Below are positions 31,677-40,565 of a stretch of 50,934 nt of DNA, piece by piece (position 1 is the stretch's first letter; the number at the start of each line of letters is the position of its first letter). Position numbers and translations under genes: made by a program. The notes beneath the pieces were generated by a model. That model was not told the origin of the DNA and did no database searches. It saw only the letters and a list, made by a program, of their open reading frames with translations. Source of the DNA: Candidatus Pararuminococcus gallinarum (GTDB lineage: Bacteria; Bacillota; Clostridia; Oscillospirales; Ruminococcaceae); the NCBI GenBank assembly GCA_904419775.1, contig CAJFSX010000004.1, forward strand, positions 1-50,934, read 5' to 3'.

Positions 31677-33080
31677 ATGAAACAACACCAGGACGCTGTG
31701 GGATACCTGCCGGAAGAGCGGCCAAGCTTTGGAAAGCTGCTGTTGTACGCCATACAGCAGGTCATTGTCATGTTCCCGGCTACCGTTACGGTTGCCCTTG
31801 TCACCGGTTTCCAGGTATCCACCACCATTTTCGCCAGCGGCCTTGCCACCCTCTGCTTTATCCTGATTACCGGCAGGAAGATCCCGCTGTATTATGGCTC
31901 CAGCTTCGCCTACCTGACCGCCATCGCCAGCATGTGCGCGGCCGAAGGCTTTGTGAAGGTAGACGGTATTCTGCCTACAGAAGCGATCCAGTATGCCCAG
32001 TTCGGCATCATCTTCTCCGGCCTTATCTCCATTGCGGCCGGCCTGTTGGTCCGCTTCTTCGGCAAGAAGGTGGTGGAGACCATCCTGCCCGCCTCCATCA
32101 CCGGACCGGTTGCCATGATCATCGGCCTCACCCTGGCGGGGAACGCCTTGAGCGACGCCATTCCCAATGCCGCAGAGGTGACCAGCGAGAGCGTCATGTG
32201 GATTATTGTCGCCCTGGTCACACTGGTCTCCACCATCCTCTATTCCAAATATCTCAAGGGATTCCTTGGACAGCTTCCCCTGCTGCTTGGTGTGCTGACC
32301 GGCTGCGCGGTGGCCGGCATAGCTTACGCCGCCGACTGGGCCAACCTATTCCGCTCTGTGCCGGCAGCGGCCCTGGAGGCCTCTGTTTGGCGCTTGGGCG
32401 ACGGGTCTATCTTTGCTGTCCCCGCGTTTTCCTTCCCTAAAGTGTCCTGGAGTGCTGTAGCGGCGATTATGCCCATCGCCATTGCCACCATTCCCGAATC
32501 CACGGCCCATATGTATCAGCTAGATATCTATGTCAATGACGTTGCCCGGAAAAAAGGCAAAAAGATGAAGTACAGCCTCATCGATATGCTGGACCGCAAC
32601 CTGATTGGCGACGGTATCTGCGATATGATCTCCGGTGTTGTGGGCGGCCCCGCCGGTACCAACTATGGTGAGAATATCAGCACCATGGCTATTACGAAGG
32701 TGTTTTCCGTCCCTGTCCTCGTTGCCGCGTCGATTATCGCCATGATCGTCAGCTTCTTTACGCCGCTGATCCAGGTGATCTATGGCATCCCTCTGGCTGT
32801 CATCGGCGGGTTGGAAATTTATCTGTTCGGCGCCATCGCGGCCCAGGGTATTGCCATTATGATTGAGAAGAAGGTGGACATGTTCTCCTCCAAGAACATT
32901 GCCGTCATCGCTTCCATCATGATTATCGGCATCGGCGGGAACTACGCCTTCGGCGGCAACATCCCGTTCTTCGGCCTGCAGGTTCCCTGCATTGCAGGCG
33001 CAGCCATTTTCGGCATCCTTCTCAACCTCCTGCTCAGCATTGGTGAGAAGAAAAAAGCAAAGGCACAGGAAGAAGAGTAA
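31677..33080 (+). CDS. NCS2-family uracil/xanthine permease
   Basis: 467 residues, about twelve to fourteen membrane helices; a proton-coupled nucleobase symporter of the cytoplasmic membrane. Family features are YYGSSFAYLTAIASM, a conserved Glu in IATIPESTAHMYQLD, and the signature GGPAGTNYGENISTMAITKV. It is closer to UraA/PyrP-type than to xanthine-specific permeases by these motifs, but substrate choice cannot be certain. Start 31677 is chosen because GGAAAGGA lies nine bases before it; an in-frame TTG two codons earlier is less well placed. No purine riboswitch or PyrR-type attenuator is visible in the leader. Single gene with own promoter and terminator. Confidence 0.94.
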   Translation: MKQHQDAVGYLPEERPSFGKLLLYAIQQVIVMFPATVTVALVTGFQVSTTIFASGLATLCFILITGRKIPLYYGSSFAYLTAIASMCAAEGFVKVDGILPTEAIQYAQFGIIFSGLISIAAGLLVRFFGKKVVETILPASITGPVAMIIGLTLAGNALSDAIPNAAEVTSESVMWIIVALVTLVSTILYSKYLKGFLGQLPLLLGVLTGCAVAGIAYAADWANLFRSVPAAALEASVWRLGDGSIFAVPAFSFPKVSWSAVAAIMPIAIATIPESTAHMYQLDIYVNDVARKKGKKMKYSLIDMLDRNLIGDGICDMISGVVGGPAGTNYGENISTMAITKVFSVPVLVAASIIAMIVSFFTPLIQVIYGIPLAVIGGLEIYLFGAIAAQGIAIMIEKKVDMFSSKNIAVIASIMIIGIGGNYAFGGNIPFFGLQVPCIAGAAIFGILLNLLLSIGEKKKAKAQEEE

Positions 33081-33104
33081 AACCGGCTTATCCTTTATAG
33101 CACG

Positions 33105-33140
33105 AAAAATAGACGTTGCAGTACTGCAACGTCTATTTTT
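33105..33140. terminator. Terminator of the permease gene
   Basis: A perfect 36-base palindrome centred on GCAGTACTGC with A and T tracts at its ends. Confidence 0.94.
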
Positions 33141-33171
33141 ATCATACTTGATTGATGCGGAGGTGTGGGAT

Positions 33172-33660
33172 ATGGAAGTTAGAAAAATAGGAAAAGAGCA
33201 ATTAGACGAGGCCCTTGGCCTGGTTTGGGAGGTCTTTTTGCAGTTTGTAGCGCCTGATTATTCGGAGGAGGGGATAAAGTCCTTTCGGGATTTTATGAAA
33301 AGTGAGGAAATGATCGCATCCCTGGAGCTTTTTGGGGCTTACGAAAAACAGGAGCTGCGAGGGGTCATCGCCACCAACGAAAACCGAAAGCATATCTGCC
33401 TCTTCTTTGTGAAAGCCCAGTATCACAGGCAGGGCATTGGCAGAAAGCTGTGGGAATATGTCCTGGGGAATAGTCCCCATAAGGCATTGACGGTGCATGC
33501 TTTCCCCTATGCCGTGCCCATCTACCGCCAATTGGGCTTTGTGGAAACGGGTGGGGAGCAGATCGCCGATGGCATGAGATTTACCCCCATGAAATTTGAG
33601 AGATCGCTGCCGGCAGATGGCAGAGCCTGGGCAAATGCCGTCAGCTTGATCTCTTTATAA
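33172..33660 (+). CDS. GNAT-family N-acetyltransferase
   Basis: 162 residues. The acetyl-CoA binding motif A is FFVKAQYHRQGIGRKLWEYV (R/QxxGxG/A form). Strand-helix elements continue to YAVPIYRQLGFVETG, the usual GNAT ending. The substrate is unknown. The start at 33172 has GCGGAGG upstream. It is close behind the permease terminator and is the last gene before the transporter/partner-switching block. Confidence 0.92.
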   Translation: MEVRKIGKEQLDEALGLVWEVFLQFVAPDYSEEGIKSFRDFMKSEEMIASLELFGAYEKQELRGVIATNENRKHICLFFVKAQYHRQGIGRKLWEYVLGNSPHKALTVHAFPYAVPIYRQLGFVETGGEQIADGMRFTPMKFERSLPADGRAWANAVSLISL

Positions 33661-33725
33661 AAATGAGGGAGCGAAAGAAAGGCGCAGCGCCTATCCAACT
33701 TTCCTAGAAATTGGACGATAAATTA

Positions 33726-36407
33726 TTATAGGGACACAGTCAGGTCATTCTCATGGTTCTCGTACCGGTATTCTGTCTCAGAGAAGTAGCCTTTCAGCAG
33801 CTTCATGGAGAGCGCATCCCCCTCCTCCAGGGGGTTGAAGGGCGCGCCGCCCCAGGTGAAGCGCATCTGAGCCTTGCCAGTCTCCTCGGAATATTCGGCA
33901 GTGACGTGCAGTTCATAGTCGCCGGCGCTGTTGGGAATCACGTTGGTGGCGCAAATTTCCTCAAACGCCCGGCGCATATTATCCAGTTGGCGACGGGGCA
34001 TGAGCTGTTTTTCACCGAACTGCTGGAGCCGCTCGGTGACGGCGATGAAGTCGTAGTCTGGGCTGGTGATGGTAATCGAGAGGACCTTCAGCCGCTTGAC
34101 AAAAGCCCGTGTACGATCACGCTGCGGATGTTCGAAAATTTCCTCAGGAGACCCGTCCTCATAGATCACACCCTGGTCCATGTAGAATACCCGGGAGGAC
34201 ACATCCCGCGCAAACTTCATCTCGTGGGTGACGATCATCATAGTGAGCCCCTGGGCTGCCAGCTGACGGATGACCGTGAGGACTTCCCCTACCATTGTGG
34301 GGTCTAGAGCGCTAGTTGGCTCATCAAAAAGGACGATCTCCGGCTCCATGGCCAGGGTCCTGGCGATAGCCGCCCTCTGCTTCTGGCCGCCGGAAAGTTC
34401 GTCGGGATAGCTGAGGGCCTTCTCTGCCATACCAACAGCCTTTAGAAGCTCTATGGCTTTTTCATAGGCTTCCTGCCGGGGAACCTTCCGAATCAGGGTG
34501 GGTGCCAGCATGATGTTCTCAATAATGGTCAGATGCTCAAAAAGGTTGAACTGCTGGAAGACCATCCCCATGCGGCGGCGGAGGACATTGAGGTCCGCCT
34601 TTTTGTCACAGATATTTTCTCCATGGACAAAGATGGCTCCCTCTGTTGGAGTCTCCAGCCGGTTGACACAGCGGAGAAGGGTGGATTTGCCGGTACCGGA
34701 GGGGCCAATGATGGTGATGACCTCTCCCTGATGGATGGAGGTGTTCACGTCGGTAAGGGGGGTGACGTTGGGGAATGCTTTTTTGAGGTGCTCGATGCGG
34801 ATAAGCTCGCCCCCCTCAAATTTCTTGGACGGCGCAACCGGAACGGCCGGGTGCTCGTTAACGATCACGCCTTTGGGCAGCCGTCGGGGACGGTGGCGGG
34901 GATCGATGTTCAGCTCAATTTTGCCAATGGCCTCCGCCACGGCAGAGGAGATGGCAAAGTAGATGATAGCGATGGCGATGAGAGGGAAGAACGCCTCAAA
35001 GGTGCGGCTGCGGATCAGATCTCCTGCCCGGGCCAGGTCCTGGATAGAAATGTAGCCGACGATGGAGGTCATCTTGATCATGGCCACCACTTCACTTTTG
35101 TAAATTGGAAGTACATGACGGACAGCCTGGGGAAGAATTACATGGAGGAAGCTGGTGATCTTACTGAAGCCTAGAGCCGATGCCGCCTCCCATTGTCCAT
35201 TATCCACCGCGTTGATGCCGGTATTTAGGGTGCCGGCTACAGCCACAGCGAAGATGACTGAGAATGAGATCACCGCCACAGCCACAGGGTCAATGTCGGA
35301 GGAGGCAAAGATGACAAAGTTCACGATGAGAAGAACCACTAGGTTGGGTATGCCTTCCATGATCCGGCAGAACCCTCTGGCCGTAGCAGACACCGCCTTG
35401 TGCCGACTGCGCAGCAGGAGACACAGGCCAAAACCAAGACCCGTTCCAAAAATCCCTGAAAGGAGAGAGATCTCCAAGGTCACCAGTAGGCCGCTGAGAA
35501 TCATCTGCCAACGGTTTTCCCGGATAAAGGTCTTTTCAAAGTTGGATATGATTCCGTTTATGAATCCCTCCGCGGCCGGTTGCTCCGCGTTGGCAATGAC
35601 CATGACAGTTCGGACCTCTTTGTAGGGGTCGGAGAAATTCATGGCCTCCCGCCGTTCTTCTGTGGCAAAGAGGTTGGACATGATGTAGTCCACCTTGCCT
35701 GAGGTACAGGCAGGCATGATGCCGTACCAGTCATATACTTCGATGACTAACTCCGCATTGCACCAGTTGGCAAAACGGTACATAAGCTCTAGGTCAAAGC
35801 CCACCAGCTCGTTATCCTGATAGAAGGAGTAGGGTTCTGCGGCGCCGGTAGTGCCCACCTTGATGGTAAACTCTGGATTTTCTGGCACAGGAATATCCGG
35901 CATAGTATAGTCGTGCTCCGTCTCCCACCGACGATTCATATCGTCTAGGGTACCGTCTGCCTTGATTTCGGCGATAAAACCGTTGATAAGTTCCGCCGCG
36001 TTGGGCAGGTCAGTCACAGGGCTGATGCCCACCACCACATCACCGCCTTCTCCCACTACGCCGTCAGGGTGAAGGGTTACATCGTTACGCTGGGACTTAA
36101 CGCTGCTTTCGTAGGCCGTCAAGTTCATAGCGTAGGCATCAGCCTTGCCAGAGGTGACGTTTAGAAGGCCGTCGGTGGCGCTATTTACATATATGATCTG
36201 GGCGTCTGGATAGGCGCTGCGGGCATCGCTTTCGGTGGTGGTGCCCACCTCGACGGCAATTACGGCATCCGGTGAGTTCAAGTTGATGGCCCCACTGCTG
36301 TCTGTGCTTGAATCGCCATCCGAACTGCCGTAGACGGTCGTTGTCAGACACACTACGCACATCAGCCAGGCGAGCACTCTTTTTCTCCAGGTCCTGTCAG
36401 CTCTCAT
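33726..36407 (-). CDS. One-piece amino-acid ABC transporter with RsbW-like C-terminal domain
   Basis: 893 residues combining functions that are normally separate proteins. Signal/anchor helix about 8-28. Residues 41-161 match the second lobe and C-terminal helix of an SBP_bac_3 binding protein ([40 protein letters not shown]). Residues 181-273 match the first lobe ([40 protein letters not shown]). The lobes are thus in reverse order. A HisM-like permease (300-500) has the EAA loop [11 protein letters not shown]. The ATPase (535-775) has GPSGTGKS, the Q-loop [26 protein letters not shown] and THEM. Residues 785-893 resemble an RsbW/HATPase anti-sigma kinase fold ([22 protein letters not shown]) with degraded ATP boxes. 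Start 36407 follows GAGGAG. It is divergent from the partner-switching operon. Confidence 0.92.
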   Translation of the reverse strand: MRADRTWRKRVLAWLMCVVCLTTTVYGSSDGDSSTDSSGAINLNSPDAVIAVEVGTTTESDARSAYPDAQIIYVNSATDGLLNVTSGKADAYAMNLTAYESSVKSQRNDVTLHPDGVVGEGGDVVVGISPVTDLPNAAELINGFIAEIKADGTLDDMNRRWETEHDYTMPDIPVPENPEFTIKVGTTGAAEPYSFYQDNELVGFDLELMYRFANWCNAELVIEVYDWYGIMPACTSGKVDYIMSNLFATEERREAMNFSDPYKEVRTVMVIANAEQPAAEGFINGIISNFEKTFIRENRWQMILSGLLVTLEISLLSGIFGTGLGFGLCLLLRSRHKAVSATARGFCRIMEGIPNLVVLLIVNFVIFASSDIDPVAVAVISFSVIFAVAVAGTLNTGINAVDNGQWEAASALGFSKITSFLHVILPQAVRHVLPIYKSEVVAMIKMTSIVGYISIQDLARAGDLIRSRTFEAFFPLIAIAIIYFAISSAVAEAIGKIELNIDPRHRPRRLPKGVIVNEHPAVPVAPSKKFEGGELIRIEHLKKAFPNVTPLTDVNTSIHQGEVITIIGPSGTGKSTLLRCVNRLETPTEGAIFVHGENICDKKADLNVLRRRMGMVFQQFNLFEHLTIIENIMLAPTLIRKVPRQEAYEKAIELLKAVGMAEKALSYPDELSGGQKQRAAIARTLAMEPEIVLFDEPTSALDPTMVGEVLTVIRQLAAQGLTMMIVTHEMKFARDVSSRVFYMDQGVIYEDGSPEEIFEHPQRDRTRAFVKRLKVLSITITSPDYDFIAVTERLQQFGEKQLMPRRQLDNMRRAFEEICATNVIPNSAGDYELHVTAEYSEETGKAQMRFTWGGAPFNPLEEGDALSMKLLKGYFSETEYRYENHENDLTVSL

Positions 36408-36623
36408 ATTGATCACTCCTCTCCAGGTATCCACCCCAAAGGGTAATTTCCATGTCGCCCTGATGCTAGGGCAGGATCCGTCATCAGGGGCGTGTTCGAC
36501 CGGGATCAGTAACTCCCTCGGCACATCCCCAAAACAAACCACATTATATATAATAGAAATATACCATACTAGCTGTAGCCGATAGCCTACTTTACAATTT
36601 TGTAAGGTTCGCGCTCTTTTTTG

Positions 36624-36632
36624 TGTTATAAT
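36624..36632 (+). promoter_or_regulatory. Extended -10 promoter of the partner-switching operon
   Basis: TGTTATAAT is a perfect extended -10; the -35 region is weak. The leader of about 170 nt to the STAS gene holds no clear gene or riboswitch. On the opposite strand a TATAAT at 36548-36543 may serve the divergent ABC gene. Confidence 0.65.
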
Positions 36633-36806
36633 GATAAGATAGAAAGGGTATTTTTAATTTTTTCAGCGGAAGGAGAGACCTACGTGAGATGGTTCTCGGG
36701 AAGCTTGGGAGAGTCATGTCTAGGATCATTCCGCTGCCCCCTAAACCCACATTGAAACCCTCCTCCCGCACCAGCGGGAAGAACGAAACATATGGGAGGA
36801 ATCGTC

Positions 36807-37103
36807 ATGACTATCACAAAAAACGCGACAGACAGTACCCTGCGTATCGCCTTGGAGGGACGTTTAGATACTAATACGGCCCCCCAGCTGGAGGCGGAAC
36901 TTAAAGCTTCACTCCCCGGCGTTACGGAGCTTGAGCTGGATTTTTCCGGTTTGGAGTATATCTCCTCCGCAGGCTTGCGGGTGCTGCTGTCAGCACAGAA
37001 GACCATGAATAAACAGGGGAAGATGACCATCCACCATGTCAATGAGACCATCATGGAGGTCTTTGAGATCACCGGATTTGTGGATATTCTGACCATCGTT
37101 TGA
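36807..37103 (+). CDS. STAS-domain anti-sigma-factor antagonist (RsbV/SpoIIAA-like)
   Basis: 98 residues, a single STAS domain: LRIALEGRLDTNTAPQLEAE, LELDFSGLEYISSAGLRVLL. Ser 54 aligns with the Ser phosphorylated by RsbW/SpoIIAB-type kinases (x-S-[STA]-G-L). In partner switching, the unphosphorylated form binds the kinase. Start 36807 follows GGAGGA at good spacing; the upstream ATG at 36792 overlaps that site. It is the first gene of the operon with MATE-HATPase, GH3, phosphatase and RsbW-like kinase. No sigma factor gene accompanies it, so the output is probably not transcription, or the sigma factor is elsewhere. Confidence 0.95.
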   Translation: MTITKNATDSTLRIALEGRLDTNTAPQLEAELKASLPGVTELELDFSGLEYISSAGLRVLLSAQKTMNKQGKMTIHHVNETIMEVFEITGFVDILTIV

Positions 37104-37122
37104 TACGGAGAAGGAGATCTAC

Positions 37123-38877
37123 ATGGCTGGTACAGCGACACAGAACCAGAGCAGTAATTTAAAACAGGACGAGGTATTTCTGCGTAGATCCTTTCATCGG
37201 AGCCTTCTTCCCTGTGTTCTGTCCATACTCAGTGAAAATATCAACATCCTGACGGACGGGATTCTGGTAGGGCAGCGGATCGGCACGGATGGCCTGTCTG
37301 CGATCAGTCTGTGTGTCCCTGTGTATCTGGTATTGTGTGTGGTGGGCTCTTTTTTGGTCTCCGGTACTGCTATCCAGGCGTCTAAGGCCATTGGACGCCG
37401 GCAGCAAGAGAAGAGCCAGAGGCTCTACCACACGGCGATTTGGTCCTGCCTAGCCGCATCTTGCCTGACGACGGCGGTAGGGCTTGCTCTCAGCGGCCCG
37501 ATTTCTGCCCTGTTGTGCCCGGACCCGGCCATCCGTCCCTTAGTGCGGGAGTATAACTTCATCACTTTAATTGGAGCGCTGCCAAAGATTCTGATCTATA
37601 TTCCTTTCTGGTTCCTGCGCATAGATGGGCGTACAAAGCTGGTGGCCAGGATGATGTTGGTCATGGGGGGCGGGAATATAGCCCTAGATCTTCTCTTTCT
37701 CTACCCTATGGATATGGGAATCGGGGGAGCGGCCTTGGCCAGCGTTATCGCGACAGCTGTGGCATGTGCTTTGGGCTTTTTCTGGTTATGTGATCAGAAC
37801 AGCAGTTTCCATCTGGGATCCTCCTGGGTCACCACCCGGAAGGAATGGAAGGAAATCGCGGCAACGGGCAGCCCTTCCGCCCTGAACAATCTCCTACAGA
37901 CCCTACGAATGTTGACGGTGAACGCCTTGTTATTGTGGGCGGGAGGCAGCAAATTGGTAGCGGCTTTTACCGCCGTCAACTGTATTAGTGCCTTTTCCTT
38001 GTCGGTAGTGGATGGAGTACCTCAGGCCGCTTCTGCCATGCTGGGTATATATAGCGGTGAGCGGGATAACGACAGCGCCGCCCTGCTGATTCGGAGGGAG
38101 CTGTATACCGGCTTTTTCTGCTGCGGAGTTTTTGCTGTCGCGGTGACCCTTGCCGCCGATGCCATCGCCTCTGCCTACGGCCTGCCCGATGGCTCCCTGC
38201 GCTTTGCCATGGTGTGCCTCTCCGTTGGTATGTTCCCGGCCTTAGGATGTAGTGTACTCTCCGGGTACTACAACATCACCGGTCATGTCCGCTGGGCGAA
38301 TGCCCTCATCCTCTGCCGCGTTTTTTTGGCTGCCGCTATAAGCCTGTATATCGCCCTGACCCTTGGCATGAGCCCTTGGTGGTTCCTGGTCCTCAGCGAG
38401 GCTGCTACCTTGGCGTTGTGGTATTTCGCCGTTTCCCTCTACCATAGGCGGCACCCGGAGTGGACTCGGTACCTGCTGATGGATCGGTCCTTGGAGGAGA
38501 GCGGACAGGTGATCAACTTCTCTGTGGTCGGAGACACAGAGCATATCTGTGAGGCCAGCGGAAAGATCGCCGACTTTTGCCGGGAAAATCGGATGGATTC
38601 CCGGCAGGTCATGCGCTTTAGCCTAGCCATCGAGGAGGTTATGGCCATGATTGTCCAGAAGAATCCGGATACCGCTGTCCGCTTTGATGTGCGAGCCTTT
38701 TCTGTGGGGGAGGCCATGGGCATCCGCATCCGTTATGACGGACGGGCCTATGACCCCTTCGACCATCGTGAATTCCATGGCGAAGAAGACTTGGGCATCC
38801 AGCTCATCACCGGTATGATGAAACAGGTGGTGTATCAACGGACCTTCGGGGTGAACACAGTACAGCTTTTGCTCTAA
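37123..38877 (+). CDS. MATE transporter fused to a C-terminal RsbW-like ATPase domain
   Basis: 584 residues. Residues about 20-445 form a twelve-helix MATE-family exporter (ILTDGILVGQRIGTDGLSAI at the first helix pair). Residues about 455-584 form a HATPase_c/RsbW-like domain: SLAIEEVMAMIVQKN (EE of the N-box kept, the Mg-binding Asn replaced), RYDGRAYDPFDHREF (G1-like) and EEDLGIQLITGM (G2-like). The domain is therefore probably a weak or inactive kinase but could still bind the STAS protein encoded 19 bp upstream. That would let partner switching gate the transporter. GAAGGAGA precedes the start. The MATE substrate is unknown. Confidence 0.93.
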   Translation: MAGTATQNQSSNLKQDEVFLRRSFHRSLLPCVLSILSENINILTDGILVGQRIGTDGLSAISLCVPVYLVLCVVGSFLVSGTAIQASKAIGRRQQEKSQRLYHTAIWSCLAASCLTTAVGLALSGPISALLCPDPAIRPLVREYNFITLIGALPKILIYIPFWFLRIDGRTKLVARMMLVMGGGNIALDLLFLYPMDMGIGGAALASVIATAVACALGFFWLCDQNSSFHLGSSWVTTRKEWKEIAATGSPSALNNLLQTLRMLTVNALLLWAGGSKLVAAFTAVNCISAFSLSVVDGVPQAASAMLGIYSGERDNDSAALLIRRELYTGFFCCGVFAVAVTLAADAIASAYGLPDGSLRFAMVCLSVGMFPALGCSVLSGYYNITGHVRWANALILCRVFLAAAISLYIALTLGMSPWWFLVLSEAATLALWYFAVSLYHRRHPEWTRYLLMDRSLEESGQVINFSVVGDTEHICEASGKIADFCRENRMDSRQVMRFSLAIEEVMAMIVQKNPDTAVRFDVRAFSVGEAMGIRIRYDGRAYDPFDHREFHGEEDLGIQLITGMMKQVVYQRTFGVNTVQLLL

Positions 38878-38894
38878 GCGACAGGAGAACTACT

Positions 38895-40565
38895 ATGAAG
38901 ATGGACTACATTTCGCCGGGAGCGGCGGCTATGGCCAAGCTGCGACAGGCCGCAGCCGGTGCCCAGAAAATCCAGCAGGAGCAGCTGCGGACCATATTGC
39001 GGCAAAATGCCGCCGCAAAATACGGCACGCGCTATGGTTTCTCCCGCATCCATTCCTTGGCAGAATTTCAGGAACAAGTCCCGCTCTCCTGTCACCAAGA
39101 CTATGAGCCTTACATCCAAGCTCTTCTCTCCGGCGGTACCTGTCAGCTGACAATGGAAGAGCCGGTTTACTTCGCCATTACCTCTGGAAGCACCGGCACC
39201 CCCAAATACGTGCCTGTGACGGAGACGGATATGGGCGTCCACTATGAGTATATCCACTGGGGCATCTACGGCATGGTGGAGGAGTACTTTCCTCAACTGC
39301 CGCCAGAGGCGTTATTTGGGAAGATATTCCAGGTGGGGGAGTTCGCTAAGACCTATCTTCCAGGGGGGCAGATGTGTGGTGTCCGCTCCGCTTCTTTATA
39401 TCAGTGGTTAGATCGCGGGGGAGGTTTTGACGCCTCCGATTACTGCGTGCCCAAGGAAGTCCTTTTCCCGGAGCGGGTGGAGGATCTGACCTATGTGAAA
39501 GTTCGCTTTGCTCTAGCGGAGAGAAAACTTACCGCCATCCACAGCGTCTTCCTTCACCGGGCGGTGAGAGTTCTGGATTACATTCGGGAGCACTGGAACC
39601 TACTGTTACGGGATATGGCGACGGGGACGATAGACGACAGCATCCCTCTGGACGCGCATTGGCGGCGGAAACTTCGTGGCTGGCTGCCTCCAGACCCTCG
39701 ACGAGCGGAGGAATTGAGCCCGCTTCGGCCGGATCTCCAGCCGGAAGACATGGTACGACGGATTTGGCCCGATATCCGGTATATTCTAGGCATTGGAGGG
39801 GAGAACTTTCCTGTTTATACCCGCGCTATGGAACTCTATGCGAAATCTGTACCCATTCACCACTTTATCTATGGCGCTTCAGAGGGCTTTCTCAGCATAG
39901 CGGCGGGAGTAAATGTACCAGACGCCTACATCCTGCTGCCAGAGGCGGGATTCTTCGAGTTTCTGCCTGTCTCTGGAGAGATGGGTTTGCCCAAGACCAT
40001 AGGGCAGGTGGAGGTGGGGGAGCGCTACGAACTTGTCTTTACCAACCACTCTGGCCTTTATCGTTACCGGATGCGGGATGTGTTGGAAGTGGTAGGCTTT
40101 TGGGGGCAGGCTCCGGTTGTCCGCTTCTGTTATCGGATGAACCAGGCTTTAAATGTAGCGGACGAGAAGCTGAACACCGAGCAACTGAGAGATGCCATGT
40201 GGCGCTTCCAAGAACGTACGGGCCTTTCTGTCACCGCCTTCTGCGCTCAGGAGGATTACTCTCTTCGGCCGGGTAGATACCTCGTTTATTTGGAGAGCCC
40301 CTATTTGGAAAACGCCGGGCCGTTGCTGGATCAGTGCCTGCGAGAGATAAGCCTGGGCTATCAAGGTTGCCGCGTTATGGGAGATATCGGACCGGTCCGT
40401 GTTCGCTTTCTGCCCCCCGGCAGTTTTCAACGCTATGAGGCAGCCATGGCTCGCCGTGGCCGGACGATGGCTCAGTACAAACCCGTGCAAATTTTGCGGG
40501 GAGAGGAAAGCCTATGTTTTTTTGCCGCTGAGGCGGATAAATTTGAGGAAATGAGGGAAAGATGA
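38895..40565 (+). CDS. GH3-family acyl-adenylating / amido-synthetase-like enzyme
   Basis: 556 residues of the GH3 branch of the ANL (acyl-adenylate-forming) superfamily, known in plants for joining amino acids to hormone acids. The motifs are well kept: A3 P-loop SGSTGTPK (97-104), YGASEGF (about 326) and the hinge region LYRYRMRDVLEVVGF (about 387). The C-terminal lid follows (about 420-556). The enzyme should adenylate a carboxylate and transfer it to an amine or thiol; substrates are unknown. AGGAGA precedes the start; the stop overlaps the phosphatase start (ATGA), so its dose is tied to the signalling proteins. It could make the ligand or product exported or imported by the neighbouring transporters. 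Confidence 0.93.
   Translation: MKMDYISPGAAAMAKLRQAAAGAQKIQQEQLRTILRQNAAAKYGTRYGFSRIHSLAEFQEQVPLSCHQDYEPYIQALLSGGTCQLTMEEPVYFAITSGSTGTPKYVPVTETDMGVHYEYIHWGIYGMVEEYFPQLPPEALFGKIFQVGEFAKTYLPGGQMCGVRSASLYQWLDRGGGFDASDYCVPKEVLFPERVEDLTYVKVRFALAERKLTAIHSVFLHRAVRVLDYIREHWNLLLRDMATGTIDDSIPLDAHWRRKLRGWLPPDPRRAEELSPLRPDLQPEDMVRRIWPDIRYILGIGGENFPVYTRAMELYAKSVPIHHFIYGASEGFLSIAAGVNVPDAYILLPEAGFFEFLPVSGEMGLPKTIGQVEVGERYELVFTNHSGLYRYRMRDVLEVVGFWGQAPVVRFCYRMNQALNVADEKLNTEQLRDAMWRFQERTGLSVTAFCAQEDYSLRPGRYLVYLESPYLENAGPLLDQCLREISLGYQGCRVMGDIGPVRVRFLPPGSFQRYEAAMARRGRTMAQYKPVQILRGEESLCFFAAEADKFEEMRER

Noticed and set aside
36689..36874. A 61-codon gene before the STAS gene
   Set aside because: It runs out of frame into the STAS gene and has a basic, unfolded-looking translation.
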